Assembly (NCBI RefSeq): GCF_014654205.1
Contig: NZ_BNAW01000003.1
Span: forward strand, 248,001 to 312,000
Direction: 5' to 3'
DNA: 64,000 bases
From: Amycolatopsis bullii
Lineage (GTDB): Bacteria > Actinomycetota > Actinomycetes > Mycobacteriales > Pseudonocardiaceae
Positions within the stretch are counted from its first letter, which is position 1; each line of letters begins with the position of its first letter. The notes below the pieces were generated by a model that saw only the letters and a list, made by a program, of their open reading frames with translations, was not told the origin of the DNA and did not search any database. The position numbers and the translations under genes were made by a program. Positions 18,475-26,877 of this stretch are shown in pieces.

Positions 18475-18720
18475 TGGAGAACTTCAAGCCAGAGCCACCG
18501 CCAGGGGTTGGCTCGCCCAAGGGTGAGGGCGAGTCGGGTGCGGAGCCGGACGCCGAAACCCCGGTCCTTGGGGCGGCACGTACCTGAGGGTAGTGCTTAC
18601 CGACATGGGCGGGGCAGGCCGGACGGCATGCCCCGCCCGACCCACGTGGTGCCGCGAACAGCGTTGTGATAATCGAAGTTCACTCGTGGAGGATAGGGCG
18701 ATCATTTCCGGGGAGACTTG
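18475..18720. other. Non-coding stretch with one hairpin
   Basis: Between the glycosyltransferase/MFS fragment and the IS21 remnant. A hairpin with 10-base arms GGGCGGGGCA / TGCCCCGCCC lies at 18607-18638 and could end transcription of the plus-strand operon. Nothing else is recognised. Confidence 0.45.
18607..18638 (+). terminator. GC-rich hairpin downstream of the glycosyltransferase operon
   Basis: Ten-base perfect arms with a 12-base loop, about 340 bases after the glycosyltransferase stop and in front of the IS21 fragment. Possible factor-independent terminator. Confidence 0.45.
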
Positions 18721-19655
18721 TCACAGCGGCCGTTCGATGGCGAAGTGCTCGCCGACGCTATGCGGGCGAGACCCGATCCGGCGGGCATCGTCGGCGGCGT
18801 CCCACTCGTCGATCAGGGCGTTGAGCTCGGCGAGCGAGTCCACCTCCGGGACCGGGACCAGGTGGTTGCGGCGGAAGCGCCCGATCTCCCCCTCCACATC
18901 ACCTTTCTCCTGCGCGCCCTTGATGCCGGGCTGGTAGTAGAAGGTGTCCAGGCCGAAGTGGGAGCGGACGCGAGCCACCGTTCGTTCTCCACCCGGGCGC
19001 GGGAGAACCCCAGGACCTGGCGCACCGCCGAGCGCAGGTTGTCGTAGCGGACCTTGCCGGTCGGAATCCCGCCCAGCACGCTGAAGGCGTGCACGTGTCC
19101 CTCCAGGAACGCCTCCTGCCCGCAGGAGGCGAACACCCGGTGCACCGCCTTGCCGGAGAACGACAACCGGAAGGTGAACAGATAACAGCAGGTGGACCGG
19201 CCGGCCAGCCGCACCCGGACCTCGCCGAAGTCGACCTCGGCGTCCGTGCCCGGCCGAGGAGTCTGCGGGATGAACACCTCGGCCGGCTCCCGGCCCGCCT
19301 CGCGCCGGACCTCGGCGCGGCGCCGGCCCTCGTAGTCCGACACTGTCGCATACGAGATGCCTTCCATCTCGTGCTCAGCGACCAGCCGATCGAAGATCCG
19401 CCTCGCGGTATGCCGCTGCTTGCGAGGAGCGCCCAGATCCGCACGCAACATCGCGTCAACCGCCGGCTTGAACGGATCCAGCCGAGACCGACGCGGTGGC
19501 TGCTTCTTCCGCGGCTTCGGCAACGCCGAGGTCAACGCTTCGCGCACCGTCCGGCGATGCACCTGATACTTGCGCGCCAGAGCCCGAACCGACAAGCCCT
19601 CGATCGTCGAGTCCCGCCGGATCGCCGCGAACAACTCGACCTTGCTCCGTTTCAC
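18721..19655 (-). pseudogene. IS21-family transposase (IstA) remnant
   Basis: The N-terminal 210 residues are intact: an HTH with IEGLSVRALARKYQVHRRTV, then the DDE domain with TDAEVDFGEVRVRLAG and VRYDNLRSAVRQVLGFSRAR. A frameshift near 18975 moves the reading to RSHFGLDTFYYQPGIKGAQ and EKGDVEGEIGRFRRNHLVP, where E of the DDE triad sits. The gene ends early at 18721 and the partner IstB is absent. It therefore cannot move on its own. It separates the sugar operon from the aryl-acid operon. Confidence 0.88.
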
Positions 19656-19882
19656 GCTGCGCCTCCACGGTCAACAGCGACGGCATCCTCCTCCGATGAC
19701 CTTGGTGGGGCCAGAACCCACCCTTCAAACCACGCTGGGTGTGTTGGCTTGGTCGCAATATCGAAGACGCAGCCTTCGTTGGCGGCTGGAAGACTCACAG
19801 AGTAGGGCAGGCCGGAGCGGCATGGACTTGTGCAGACCGGCAGTCCTGCCGCGCCGGGAAATATGCCGATGGGAGCTTCGAT
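19656..19882. other. Region upstream of the A-PCP gene
   Basis: About 225 bases between the IS21 remnant and the adenylation gene. The reading frame of the A domain stays open through it but shows no adenylation-domain sequence, so it is taken as a leader/promoter region. Confidence 0.4.
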
Positions 19883-21637
19883 ATGGCCTCTACACTGCCA
19901 GAGACCTTTTTGAATCAGGTTCGCCGGCGGCCCGAAGCGGTTGCCGTGCGGTCAGCCGACGGGTTTCTGACCTTCGATGAACTGAACCGCCGGGCCAATC
20001 GCTTAGCCAACCTCCTGATCGAGCGTGGAGTGGAAGCAGAGGAGCCCGTAGCGGTATGTTTCGGCCGGTCGTTCGACCTGGTCGTTGCGACACTCGCGGT
20101 GATCAAGGCGGGCGCCACGTATGTGCCCCTGGCCACAACGACGCCGACGGAGCGACTGCGGTCGATCAGCGACCAACTCAAGGTGCGGATGGTAATCACC
20201 GACGGTTCGACGCCCGCGGCCACGCTGTCCAGCTTCGGCGAGGTGATCACGGTCAGTGACGCTGAACAAACGCAAGAGTCCGAACCGGTGGTTTCGGTAG
20301 CTGAGGACCAGCTTGCCTACGTTCTCTTCACTTCAGGATCGGGTGGCGCGCCTAAAGGTGTCGGAGTTTCTCACCGCAGTGTGATCGGGCTCATCGAAGA
20401 CCAGACCTGGAACGATTCAGTCTTTAGTCGGATTCTCATGATCGCGCCGTATGCATTCGGAATGTCAACGTTTGAATTGTGGGCACCGTTGTTGCGCGGT
20501 GGACAAATTGTCCTGGCACACCCGGGCGAGTTCGACATCGACGCGCTGCGCGACGATCTCAGGCGGGGCGACGCGACCGCAGTTCACTTGACATCGGGCC
20601 TCTTCAGGCTCGTTGCCGAGGAGGATCCCACCTGTCTTTCATCCGTGCGTGAAGTCATGACCGGTGGTGACGTCGTCTCGCCAGAGGCGGTGCGTCGGAT
20701 CCTTTCCGCAAATCCGAATATCCGGGTCAGAGTGATGTACGGACAGACTGAGACCACTCTGTTCGCCACCCAGCTGCCGTTGACGCAGGACGCGCAGGTC
20801 GGTGCTTTCGTCCCGCTCGGTCAGGCTCTCGATGACAAGCGACTTTACGTGCTCGATGAGAGCTTGAACCGAGTAGCCGAAGGCGGAGTCGGCGAACTGT
20901 ACGTTGCGGGCGGGTGCCTGGCGCGGGGCTATGTCGAACGCCCTGATCTCACTGCGGAGCGGTTCGTTGCGGACCCGTTCGGCGCTCCAGGCGAGCGGAT
21001 GTTTCGTACCGGTGATCTGGTCCGGCAGACCGCCGGCGGCTCGCTCGAGTTCCTCGGGCGGGCTGACCAGCAGATCAAGGTCCGTGGCTTCCGGGTCGAG
21101 CTGGGAGAGGTCGAGGCCGCACTTCGAACGCATCCGGCCGTGGCGGATGCGGTGGTCGTCGGCACCTCGAGCGACGAGGATCAGCGGTTGGCCGCCTACG
21201 TCGTCCCCTGTGCGGGCGGCGTCGACTTCGGCGAGCTGCGCACCCACCTGGCCAGGGCTCTGCCCGATTACATGGTGCCCGCCGCGTTCACCGCCATCGA
21301 CGCGATACCGGTGACCGTCAACGGGAAGGTGGATCGAGATGCTCTGCCGGAGCCGGAGTTCGACCGGGCCAAGCAACATCGTGCGCCGCTCAGCCCACGT
21401 CAGGAAACGCTGTGCGCCATCTTCGGCAAGACCTTGAATGTCGACCAAGTCGGCCTCGACGACAGCTTCTTCGATCTGGGCGGTCAATCGCTCCAGGCGG
21501 CGCGACTCGTGTTGCGCATCGAGGCTGAGCTGGGCGTGAAGCTCAGCGTAGTGGAGATATTCGATATCCCCACCGTCGCGCTCATTGACCAGCACATCAC
21601 CGCGATTCACGGCGACCAGGTCGCCAGGGCGAGCTAA
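19883..21637 (+). CDS. Adenylation-PCP didomain NRPS protein for an acid without alpha-amine (predicted)
   Basis: 584 residues: adenylation domain (about 1-500) with A3 LFTSGSGGAPKGVGVSH, A5 MYGQTETTLF, A7 MFRTGDLV, A8 DQQIKVRGFRVELGEVEA and A10 lysine NGKVDRDA; then a PCP with the 4'-phosphopantetheine serine 536 in DLGGQSLQAA. In A4, FGMSTFELW replaces the usual FDxSxxE, so the Asp that holds the substrate alpha-amine is Gly193. That suggests a hydroxy- or aryl acid substrate. With 4-hydroxymandelate synthase two genes on, 4-hydroxymandelate is the natural candidate (inference). Start ATG 19883 follows GGGAG; the MbtH gene follows by 17 bases. Comparable to a fusion of enediyne SgcC1 and SgcC2. 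Confidence 0.9.
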   Translation: MASTLPETFLNQVRRRPEAVAVRSADGFLTFDELNRRANRLANLLIERGVEAEEPVAVCFGRSFDLVVATLAVIKAGATYVPLATTTPTERLRSISDQLKVRMVITDGSTPAATLSSFGEVITVSDAEQTQESEPVVSVAEDQLAYVLFTSGSGGAPKGVGVSHRSVIGLIEDQTWNDSVFSRILMIAPYAFGMSTFELWAPLLRGGQIVLAHPGEFDIDALRDDLRRGDATAVHLTSGLFRLVAEEDPTCLSSVREVMTGGDVVSPEAVRRILSANPNIRVRVMYGQTETTLFATQLPLTQDAQVGAFVPLGQALDDKRLYVLDESLNRVAEGGVGELYVAGGCLARGYVERPDLTAERFVADPFGAPGERMFRTGDLVRQTAGGSLEFLGRADQQIKVRGFRVELGEVEAALRTHPAVADAVVVGTSSDEDQRLAAYVVPCAGGVDFGELRTHLARALPDYMVPAAFTAIDAIPVTVNGKVDRDALPEPEFDRAKQHRAPLSPRQETLCAIFGKTLNVDQVGLDDSFFDLGGQSLQAARLVLRIEAELGVKLSVVEIFDIPTVALIDQHITAIHGDQVARAS

Positions 21638-21654
21638 CAGGAAGGATTCCGGAT

Positions 21655-21867
21655 ATGTCGAATCCGTTCGACCGCGAGGACGGCCAGTTCATCGTGCTGG
21701 TCAACGAAGCCGGTCAACACTCCCTCTGGCCCGAGTCCGTGGTGGCGCCCGCGGGCTGGCGGGTGGCCCTCGCTGCGACAGATCGCACGTCCTGTCTGCG
21801 TTACGTCGCGATGAACTGGACCGACCTCCGCCCACGTGGTGCCGGCCGCAACCAGGGGGCGGCGTGA
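21655..21867 (+). CDS. mbtH: MbtH-like protein
   Basis: 70 residues with the full MbtH signature: FIVLVNEAGQHSLWPESV, then PAGWRVAL and MNWTDLRP with the three conserved tryptophans. MbtH proteins bind adenylation domains and are needed for their solubility or activity. The gene starts 17 bases after the A-PCP gene (AGGAAGG site), which is presumably its partner. Its stop overlaps the next start by one base. Confidence 0.95.
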   Translation: MSNPFDREDGQFIVLVNEAGQHSLWPESVVAPAGWRVALAATDRTSCLRYVAMNWTDLRPRGAGRNQGAA

Positions 21868-22922
21868 TGGCGCTCGAGCAGAACTCTGTCTACACGGGCA
21901 TGAGGGTCGACCACGTTCGGTTCTTCGTCCAGGATTCCGCATCAGCGGCGGACCTGTGGACCCGAGGCTATGCCTTCTCGGAGTTCCAGCGGATCGAAGA
22001 CGGCCGAAGCCGCACCGTCGGAGTTGGGCGCGATGACATCCGGTTGCTGATCACCGAGCCGCGTGTCCCTGACCATCAGGCCGCCATCTACGTCTCCCGA
22101 CACGGAGACGGAATCGCCGACATCGGGCTCGGCGTGGCCGACGCTCGGACTGCGTTCCACGAGGCGGTAAGTCGCGGCGCTGTACCGCTACACGGGCCAA
22201 CCGAAGATGACGGGGTAGTGACGGCGAGCATCTTGGCCTTCGCGGATGTCGCCCATACCTTCGTGCAGCGCGCCGCGAGCGGACCGCTTCCCCCGGCCGG
22301 TTCGCCTTCCGCGCGTGACATCGGCGCTGCTGCTATCGACCACTTCGCTGTCTGCCTGCCCGGCGGGCAGCTCGATCCCACCGTGGCGTTCTACGAAGAG
22401 GTACTCGACTTCCGCGTCGTGTACGAGGAGAAGATATTCGTTGGTCGACAATCTATGAATTCCAAGGTTGTGCAAAGTACCTCCGGCGCCGTCACCTTCA
22501 CGCTGATCGAGCCGGACTTGGCCAAGTCGCCAGGCCAGATAGACACCTTCCTGCGTGACCACGGCGGTGCGGGGATCCAGCATGTGGCGCTCCGGGTGCC
22601 GGACATTGTGCGGGCGGTCGACCAGGTCCAGGCGGCTGGTGTTGAATTCCTTTCAACGCCCGGACGGTACTACGACCGTTTGGATGAACGGATTGACCTG
22701 GAAAGGCATTCGGTGAAGGATCTGCGCGTACGTGGCATTCTGGCTGATGAGGACCATGACGGGCAGCTGTTCCAGATCTTCGCCAAGCCGGTCACCCCGC
22801 GCAATACCTTCTTCGTCGAACTGATCGAACGCCTTGGCGCGACAACCTTCGGGAGCGGAAACATCAAGGCGCTCTATGAGGCGGTCATGCAAAGCCACGA
22901 TGCAATCGAGGGCGCAGCATGA
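21867..22922 (+). CDS. hmaS: 4-Hydroxymandelate synthase (HmaS)
   Basis: 351-residue two-domain non-haem iron dioxygenase that converts 4-hydroxyphenylpyruvate, O2 to 4-hydroxymandelate and CO2. The iron ligands are H159 (AIDHFAVCL), H239 (GIQHVALRV) and E318 (FFVELIER). Near the C-terminus the protein has GSGNIKALYEAV, where the related 4-hydroxyphenylpyruvate dioxygenases have Phe in the GNF position; Ile there is the mark of HmaS. It is usually the first enzyme of hydroxyphenylglycine synthesis, but the oxidase (Hmo) and transaminase (HpgT) of that route are not in the window. The product may therefore be used as the hydroxy acid by the upstream A-PCP protein. Confidence 0.92.
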   Translation: MALEQNSVYTGMRVDHVRFFVQDSASAADLWTRGYAFSEFQRIEDGRSRTVGVGRDDIRLLITEPRVPDHQAAIYVSRHGDGIADIGLGVADARTAFHEAVSRGAVPLHGPTEDDGVVTASILAFADVAHTFVQRAASGPLPPAGSPSARDIGAAAIDHFAVCLPGGQLDPTVAFYEEVLDFRVVYEEKIFVGRQSMNSKVVQSTSGAVTFTLIEPDLAKSPGQIDTFLRDHGGAGIQHVALRVPDIVRAVDQVQAAGVEFLSTPGRYYDRLDERIDLERHSVKDLRVRGILADEDHDGQLFQIFAKPVTPRNTFFVELIERLGATTFGSGNIKALYEAVMQSHDAIEGAA

Positions 22923-23011
22923 GCGATGACACGTTTCCGCTTTCGCACACTCAGTCGCTGGTCGTGGTTGACCCAACAACGCGATCAGCAGCGCCGCGCC
23001 ACCGGCGTTGA
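22919..23011 (+). pseudogene. Truncated 5' end of a gene, possibly a condensation protein
   Basis: An ATG overlapping the hmaS stop (ATGA) opens a 30-codon frame starting MSDDTFPLSHTQSLVVVD, then runs into sequence unrelated to it and stops. FPLSHTQ resembles the C1 motif (PLSxxQ) of condensation domains. The frame becomes foreign at about 22970, where an IS110-like fragment begins. It looks like the coupled next gene of the hmaS operon, cut by an insertion. Confidence 0.4.
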
Positions 23012-23110
23012 GGTCGACCGCCCAGGTCGCCGGCCCGTCGGCGGCCAGCGCGGCCACCTCGCCGACGTGTCCTTACACAGCGATCAGCTCGCACATCCCA
23101 ATTAGCGGTC
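22975..23110 (-). mobile_element. Fragment of an IS110-type transposase
   Basis: Minus-strand reading gives a stretch TWAVDLNAGGAALLIALLG, which resembles the conserved N-terminal DEDD-domain segment of a group of IS110-family transposases. Only about 40 residues survive and they are broken by stops. The family call rests on this one motif. Confidence 0.35.
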
Positions 23111-23244
23111 GAGTCTTCGCGGGGCGCCGGGCGGCCAATCCTCCTGGGCCATCAGCGGCAAAGGCATGAAAGTCATACCCGGCACCCCTGGGTGCCGCGA
23201 ACCCTACGACCGGCCCGAAACACCTGGCCAGAAGGTAAGAAACC
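23111..23244. other. Leader of the condensation gene
   Basis: Non-coding gap ending in an AGAAGG ribosome site 8 bases before the condensation-gene ATG. A promoter is likely here, since the operon upstream is interrupted. Confidence 0.35.
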
Positions 23245-24651
23245 ATGACGACCATGGACACTCCGACTGGCGCTGCCGAGCGGTGGCCGCTGTCGGCGAA
23301 TCAAGAGTTCCTATGTGCCCTCGATCAGGGCGACGCCGAGGGGCCGTTTGGTCCTCGTCACCATATCGTCCACGGGTGGCGCATCCATGGACAGGTCGAC
23401 GTGCAGGCGTTGCAGCGCGCGCTCGATGACATCATCGTGCGCCACGATGCGTTGCGCTCTGTGATCATCCGTGATCCGGAAGCGCGGTGCCAGGTCGTCC
23501 ATCAGCCGACTCCCGCGGAACTGACCGTTCGGGATCTTCCAGGGATCGAGCCGGAAGAGCGGGGACGCCGAATCGACGCCTTGCTTGTCGAGGAGGAGAC
23601 GGCCGACTTCGACGCATCCTCGGTACCGAAACTTCGCGCGGTCCTCAACCGGTTCGACGACCACGACGCCCTGCTCGTGCTCGTCGTGCACCATGCGGCC
23701 GCGGACGGGTGGTCCGTGCAGGTTATCTTTCGCGATATCGCGGCCCGATATGCGACCCGGACCGGACACGGGGGCCATGAGCTCGCAGAGCCGCAGCAGT
23801 ATCGCGACTTCACGACGTGGCAGCTTGCGAGATTGGGCGGTCCCGCCGAGAATTCGTCGCGTCGCTACTGGCAGGATAAGCTGCGAGGTGGGGAAACCCT
23901 GACCATGCCCGCGGACCGGCCGCGATCGAGGGGCTTGCCGCAGACAACAGCCATGTACCGGTTCGAAGTGGACGCTGAGCTGATGGCTGGCGTGTCCGCG
24001 CTGGCCAGGGAAGTGCGTGGGTCCTCCTTTATGGTGCTCCTCGCCGCTTTCACGATCGCGGTCAACCGGATGTCCGGAGCGACGGACATCTCCACCCCGA
24101 CATTGACGCCTGGCCGTGGTTATGGCCGTTTCGACGAGGCGGTCGGTCTATTCTTTAATTTCGTACCGATCCGCTTGGATGTCACGGCGTGCGCCAAGTA
24201 TCGGGACGTGCTGCAGCTCACTCGAAACACCTGTCTGGAGGCCTACGTCCACGACATTCCGGCGATCCCGGGCGAAGCACCCGAGTTCATGCGACCGATG
24301 GCGATGGACAATGAGGTTCCGATCATCTTCCAAGTCTTTCCCTTTCCCTTCCCTGTCGACGGCACCCGAGTGGGGGACCTGGAGTACAGCGAGATTCGGC
24401 GGCGGCTCGGCTCACAATCGCGCACGTCGGACATCCCGGACGGCGTATTGTGGACACTCACCGTCGACACGACGGGCGAGCTTATCGGTAACATCGCGTA
24501 CAAGGACGGGCTCGTTGACCGAAGCAGTATCGCGCAGTGGGTGCGCCGATTCTGTGCTGAACTGAAGAACTTGGTGACCGGCCCCGACGACGTGGTGCTG
24601 CTTCTGCGAAGTGCGTCGCGTAATTTGGTGGAGCAATCGGAGCAGCGGTGA
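23245..24651 (+). CDS. Free-standing condensation enzyme (SgcC5-like)
   Basis: 468 residues, a single NRPS condensation domain with no attached A or PCP domain. C1-like motif RWPLSANQEFL, catalytic HHAAADG with H150 and D154, YWQDKL, and later GLFFNFVPIRLDV. In enediyne pathways such enzymes (SgcC5 of C-1027) join a PCP-tethered aryl acid to a hydroxyl of the enediyne core, forming an ester. Here it would take the acyl group loaded by the A-PCP protein at 19883. A decayed copy, near identical around FGPRHHIVHGW, is at 1456-1849. Start ATG 23245 has AGAAGG. Confidence 0.88.
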   Translation: MTTMDTPTGAAERWPLSANQEFLCALDQGDAEGPFGPRHHIVHGWRIHGQVDVQALQRALDDIIVRHDALRSVIIRDPEARCQVVHQPTPAELTVRDLPGIEPEERGRRIDALLVEEETADFDASSVPKLRAVLNRFDDHDALLVLVVHHAAADGWSVQVIFRDIAARYATRTGHGGHELAEPQQYRDFTTWQLARLGGPAENSSRRYWQDKLRGGETLTMPADRPRSRGLPQTTAMYRFEVDAELMAGVSALAREVRGSSFMVLLAAFTIAVNRMSGATDISTPTLTPGRGYGRFDEAVGLFFNFVPIRLDVTACAKYRDVLQLTRNTCLEAYVHDIPAIPGEAPEFMRPMAMDNEVPIIFQVFPFPFPVDGTRVGDLEYSEIRRRLGSQSRTSDIPDGVLWTLTVDTTGELIGNIAYKDGLVDRSSIAQWVRRFCAELKNLVTGPDDVVLLLRSASRNLVEQSEQR

Positions 24652-24947
24652 CGGGCCCATTCGACGACAAGTGGGCGGTTCATCGTTTCGGCAACATCTT
24701 GGGTCGTGGTTGATTGGTTGTCGATGCGGTTGGTGCCGGACGAGTTGTGGGTGCTGGTGGAGCCGGCCACATGAGACACGCTCTTGCTGGAAGTTTGGTC
24801 GCTTGTTTGTCATGATCACGTCGTTTTTTCTTTCATATTGCGTCTTTGGCTTGCCGCTAGGGTTGCCGACATTGGGATGGATTAGGCTGACGTCGTTTCC
24901 GGTCCGCGCAAGAATTACTGCGTGCTGCCTAATCGAAGGGGAGTCGA
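24652..24947. other. Intergenic region with an IS5-like scrap
   Basis: About 295 bases. At 24711-24776 the + strand reads LSMRLVPDELWVLVEPAT, which resembles the first residues of IS5-family transposases (LVPDELWxLVEP). The rest is AT-richer and probably carries the promoter of the next gene. Confidence 0.4.
24711..24776 (+). mobile_element. N-terminal scrap of an IS5-family transposase
   Basis: 22 codons with the MRLVPDELWVLVEP pattern of IS5-type transposase starts, then a stop. No further transposase sequence follows. Confidence 0.4.
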
Positions 24948-25970
24948 GTGTTTCGAAGAACCAGCGTTTTTCGGCGTGCGAGCCGAAGCGTCTACGCCGC
25001 CCTGGCCGCGGTCGTCGTCCTCCTGGCCGCGGTCGTCCTCTTGGCCGGTTCGGCCGCCAGTGCCGAGCCGCCGGTGGCCGACCGGTCGGAGTCCGGGGAC
25101 CTTCCGGGTTTCAGCCACGGAACAGTTGCCGTGGAGGGCACCACGCTGCACTACGTTCGCGGCGGGTCCGGACCGCCGTTGGTGCTGTTGCACGGCTGGC
25201 CGGAGACCTGGCGCGCGTGGGCGAAGATCATGCCGTCCCTCGCCCAGGACCACACCGTCATCGCGTTCGACCTGCCTGGTCTGGGCGACTCGACAATTCC
25301 GGCAGGCGGCTACGACAAGGTGACCACCGCCAAGCGCATTCGCGAGGGTGTCCACAAGCTGGGCTTCAGCCAGGTTTCCCTTCTCGCCCACGACGTCGGT
25401 TCGCTCGTGGCCTACCCGTACGCCCGCGACTATCCGACCGAGGTCGTCCGGATGGCCGCGCTGGCGACACCTCTGTCCGGGTTCGGCCTCGAAGAACTCT
25501 ACGGGGTCAGCTTCCACCTCGGCCTGAACCAGGCCGCCGCTCCGGTCCCGGAGAGGCTGATCGACAACGACGACGTGTCGACGTACCTCGGCTTCCTCTT
25601 CAGCAACACACGGTATCCCGACCGCATCGACCAGGCGGCCTACTTCCAGGCCTACGCGAGTCCGGCGCGCCGGACCGCGGGCTACGGGTACTACCGGGCG
25701 TTCGCCGGCGACGCCGCGGACAACCGTGCCAACGCAGACAAGCGCCTGCGGATGCCGGTACTGGCGATGGGCGCGGAGTTCTCCTTCGGCCTGGTCGTCG
25801 CCAACTCGTTCAGGCAGGTGGGCGACGACGTTCGCGGCGTCGTCGCGCCGGACAGCGGACACTGGATCGCCGAGGAGAACACGGCGTTCCTGAGCGCCTG
25901 CGCCAAGCTGTTCTTCGGGCCGCAGGGGGTTCCCGCGCCGAGTCCCGAGCTGGCGAACTGCGTGGCCTGA
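24948..25970 (+). CDS. Secreted alpha/beta hydrolase, epoxide-hydrolase/dehalogenase type
   Basis: 340 residues. Residues 1-41 form a signal peptide (RR-rich start, long Ala/Val/Leu core, ASA cleavage site before EPP). The mature part has the oxyanion motif HGWPETW, the nucleophile Asp in LLAHDVGSLVA and the catalytic His in DSGHWIAEE, as in epoxide hydrolases and haloalkane dehalogenases. GTG start at 24948 follows AAGGGGAG. A strong hairpin lies 20 bases after the stop. The secretion signal sets it apart from the cytoplasmic epoxide hydrolases (SgcF group) of enediyne clusters, so a detoxifying role outside the cell is equally possible. Confidence 0.82.
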   Translation: MFRRTSVFRRASRSVYAALAAVVVLLAAVVLLAGSAASAEPPVADRSESGDLPGFSHGTVAVEGTTLHYVRGGSGPPLVLLHGWPETWRAWAKIMPSLAQDHTVIAFDLPGLGDSTIPAGGYDKVTTAKRIREGVHKLGFSQVSLLAHDVGSLVAYPYARDYPTEVVRMAALATPLSGFGLEELYGVSFHLGLNQAAAPVPERLIDNDDVSTYLGFLFSNTRYPDRIDQAAYFQAYASPARRTAGYGYYRAFAGDAADNRANADKRLRMPVLAMGAEFSFGLVVANSFRQVGDDVRGVVAPDSGHWIAEENTAFLSACAKLFFGPQGVPAPSPELANCVA

Positions 25971-25989
25971 CGGCACATTCGCGCATCAC

Positions 25990-26024
25990 TTCGGTCCCGC
26001 GCGTTCAGATCGCGCGGGACCGAA
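25990..26024 (+). terminator. Strong hairpin after the secreted hydrolase gene
   Basis: Perfect 14-base arms TTCGGTCCCGCGCG / CGCGCGGGACCGAA with a 7-base loop, 20 bases after the stop codon. Confidence 0.8.
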
Positions 26025-26029
26025 GGCCG

Positions 26030-26195
26030 CCTCACGCCGCTCGCAGTCGCGGAAAGAGGCGTTCCGCGTTGTGAGTCGTCAGGGCACGCCAGGTGGTTGC
26101 GGTAGACTGAGACGCCGAGTCGATCGAGAGGCGAGCTGGGTGAGCACCGCCGGGGCCGGCGTCCAGCCCACGACGTCGTACCACAACCGCCGCAG
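26030..26195. other. Unassigned stretch left of the adenylation fragment
   Basis: Minus-strand open sequence ends in WRALTTHNAERLFPRLRAA and a stop at 26032; this resembles the C-terminal tail of a TIM-barrel amidohydrolase but is too short to name. Treated as degraded DNA. Confidence 0.3.
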
Positions 26196-26500
26196 TTACT
26201 CCGGTGGTCGCCGGACCGTCGCCCCGCGCAGTGAGGTTCCCCCCCCGGGGAGGATCGACCAGATCGACGCCTCCGTGGCACCACCGAGGCTGATGACCTT
26301 GGCGTCCGGGCAGGCGCGTGCGATGTCGGCCCGGGGCCCGACGCGGATCCAGTCCCCGCTCAGCATGACGAGGCGAAGGCTCGCCAATGCCCCTGGCCGC
26401 GCCGCGGCGACCGCGAGTTCCATCAGCGCGGGCACGGAGTTCCTCACGGTCACCCCGGTCCGGTGGGTCGACTCCGCCCAATAGTCCGGATCCGCTTGCC
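26196..26500 (-). pseudogene. Fragment of an NRPS adenylation domain
   Basis: A minus-strand stretch of about 100 residues matches the centre of an adenylation domain: GVTVRNSVPALMELAVAAAR, then SLRLVMLSGDWIRVG and VISLGGATEASIWSI. The last motif is the A5 region in the style of siderophore/thiazoline synthetases. The preceding and following sequence is unrelated and no start or A7-A10 motifs are found. It is a relic of a larger NRPS. Confidence 0.7.
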
Positions 26501-26704
26501 GAGCGAGTGCTGCCGCTCGACCGCCTTCCGGTTCCCCGCGACGATCTCCGCGCGCAGCAGGCCGTGCCGCTGCCTGAGCGAGCCCATCGTCGGCGGGGCC
26601 TGCTCCGGTTCCGGCTCGCCGACGTCGCCGGGCCGCACCACCCGCAGGCTCGCCGCCCGCACTCCGGCCGGCGGCCGCGAGTGCTCGGCCGGGTCGGAAC
26701 TCAT
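26450..26704 (-). CDS. Small ORF, possibly a truncated gene
   Basis: 84 codons beginning MSSDPAEHSRPPAGVRAASL. The start overlaps the stop of the 57-codon ORF before it (TGATG), suggesting translational coupling, and it lies downstream of the PKSE-thioesterase-reductase genes. The 3' part runs into the adenylation-domain fragment in another frame, so the true gene was probably longer and has been cut. No family recognised. Confidence 0.35.
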   Translation of the reverse strand: MSSDPAEHSRPPAGVRAASLRVVRPGDVGEPEPEQAPPTMGSLRQRHGLLRAEIVAGNRKAVERQHSLGKRIRTIGRSRPTGPG

Positions 26705-26877
26705 CAGGCGGCCCTCCGGTCCTCCCGGACGTCGTGGTTATCGCGGCCTCGCCGCGCCCACTCGCGTTCCATTTCGGCGACGAGGTCGCTCCACACGATG
26801 CCCCGGCCGAGCCGGCCATCCGGTTCGGGGGTTCTCGGCTCGATCGGGACGGGCACCGCGGCCTGGTTGGTAGTCAC
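26704..26877 (-). CDS. Small protein coupled to the flavin reductase gene
   Basis: 57 residues, GTG start at 26877 overlapping the reductase stop (GTGA). It begins MTTNQAAVPVPIEPRTPEP and contains an acidic amphipathic stretch, VWSDLVAEMEREWARRGRD. The overlap at both ends suggests a real gene of the PKSE operon. I do not recognise the family. Confidence 0.45.
   Translation of the reverse strand: MTTNQAAVPVPIEPRTPEPDGRLGRGIVWSDLVAEMEREWARRGRDNHDVREDRRAA

Noticed and set aside
21867..22922. 4-Hydroxyphenylpyruvate dioxygenase of tyrosine catabolism
   Set aside because: Ile replaces the dioxygenase Phe in the GSGNIKALYE motif and the gene is in an NRPS operon; 4-hydroxymandelate synthase fits better.
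21867..22922. hmaS as evidence for a hydroxyphenylglycine/glycopeptide pathway
   Set aside because: No hydroxymandelate oxidase, HpgT or glycopeptide NRPS is present, and the adjacent A domain lacks the amine-binding Asp.
24948..25970. SgcF-type enediyne epoxide hydrolase
   Set aside because: A signal peptide is present and the N-terminal region typical of that group is missing; only the generic fold is claimed.
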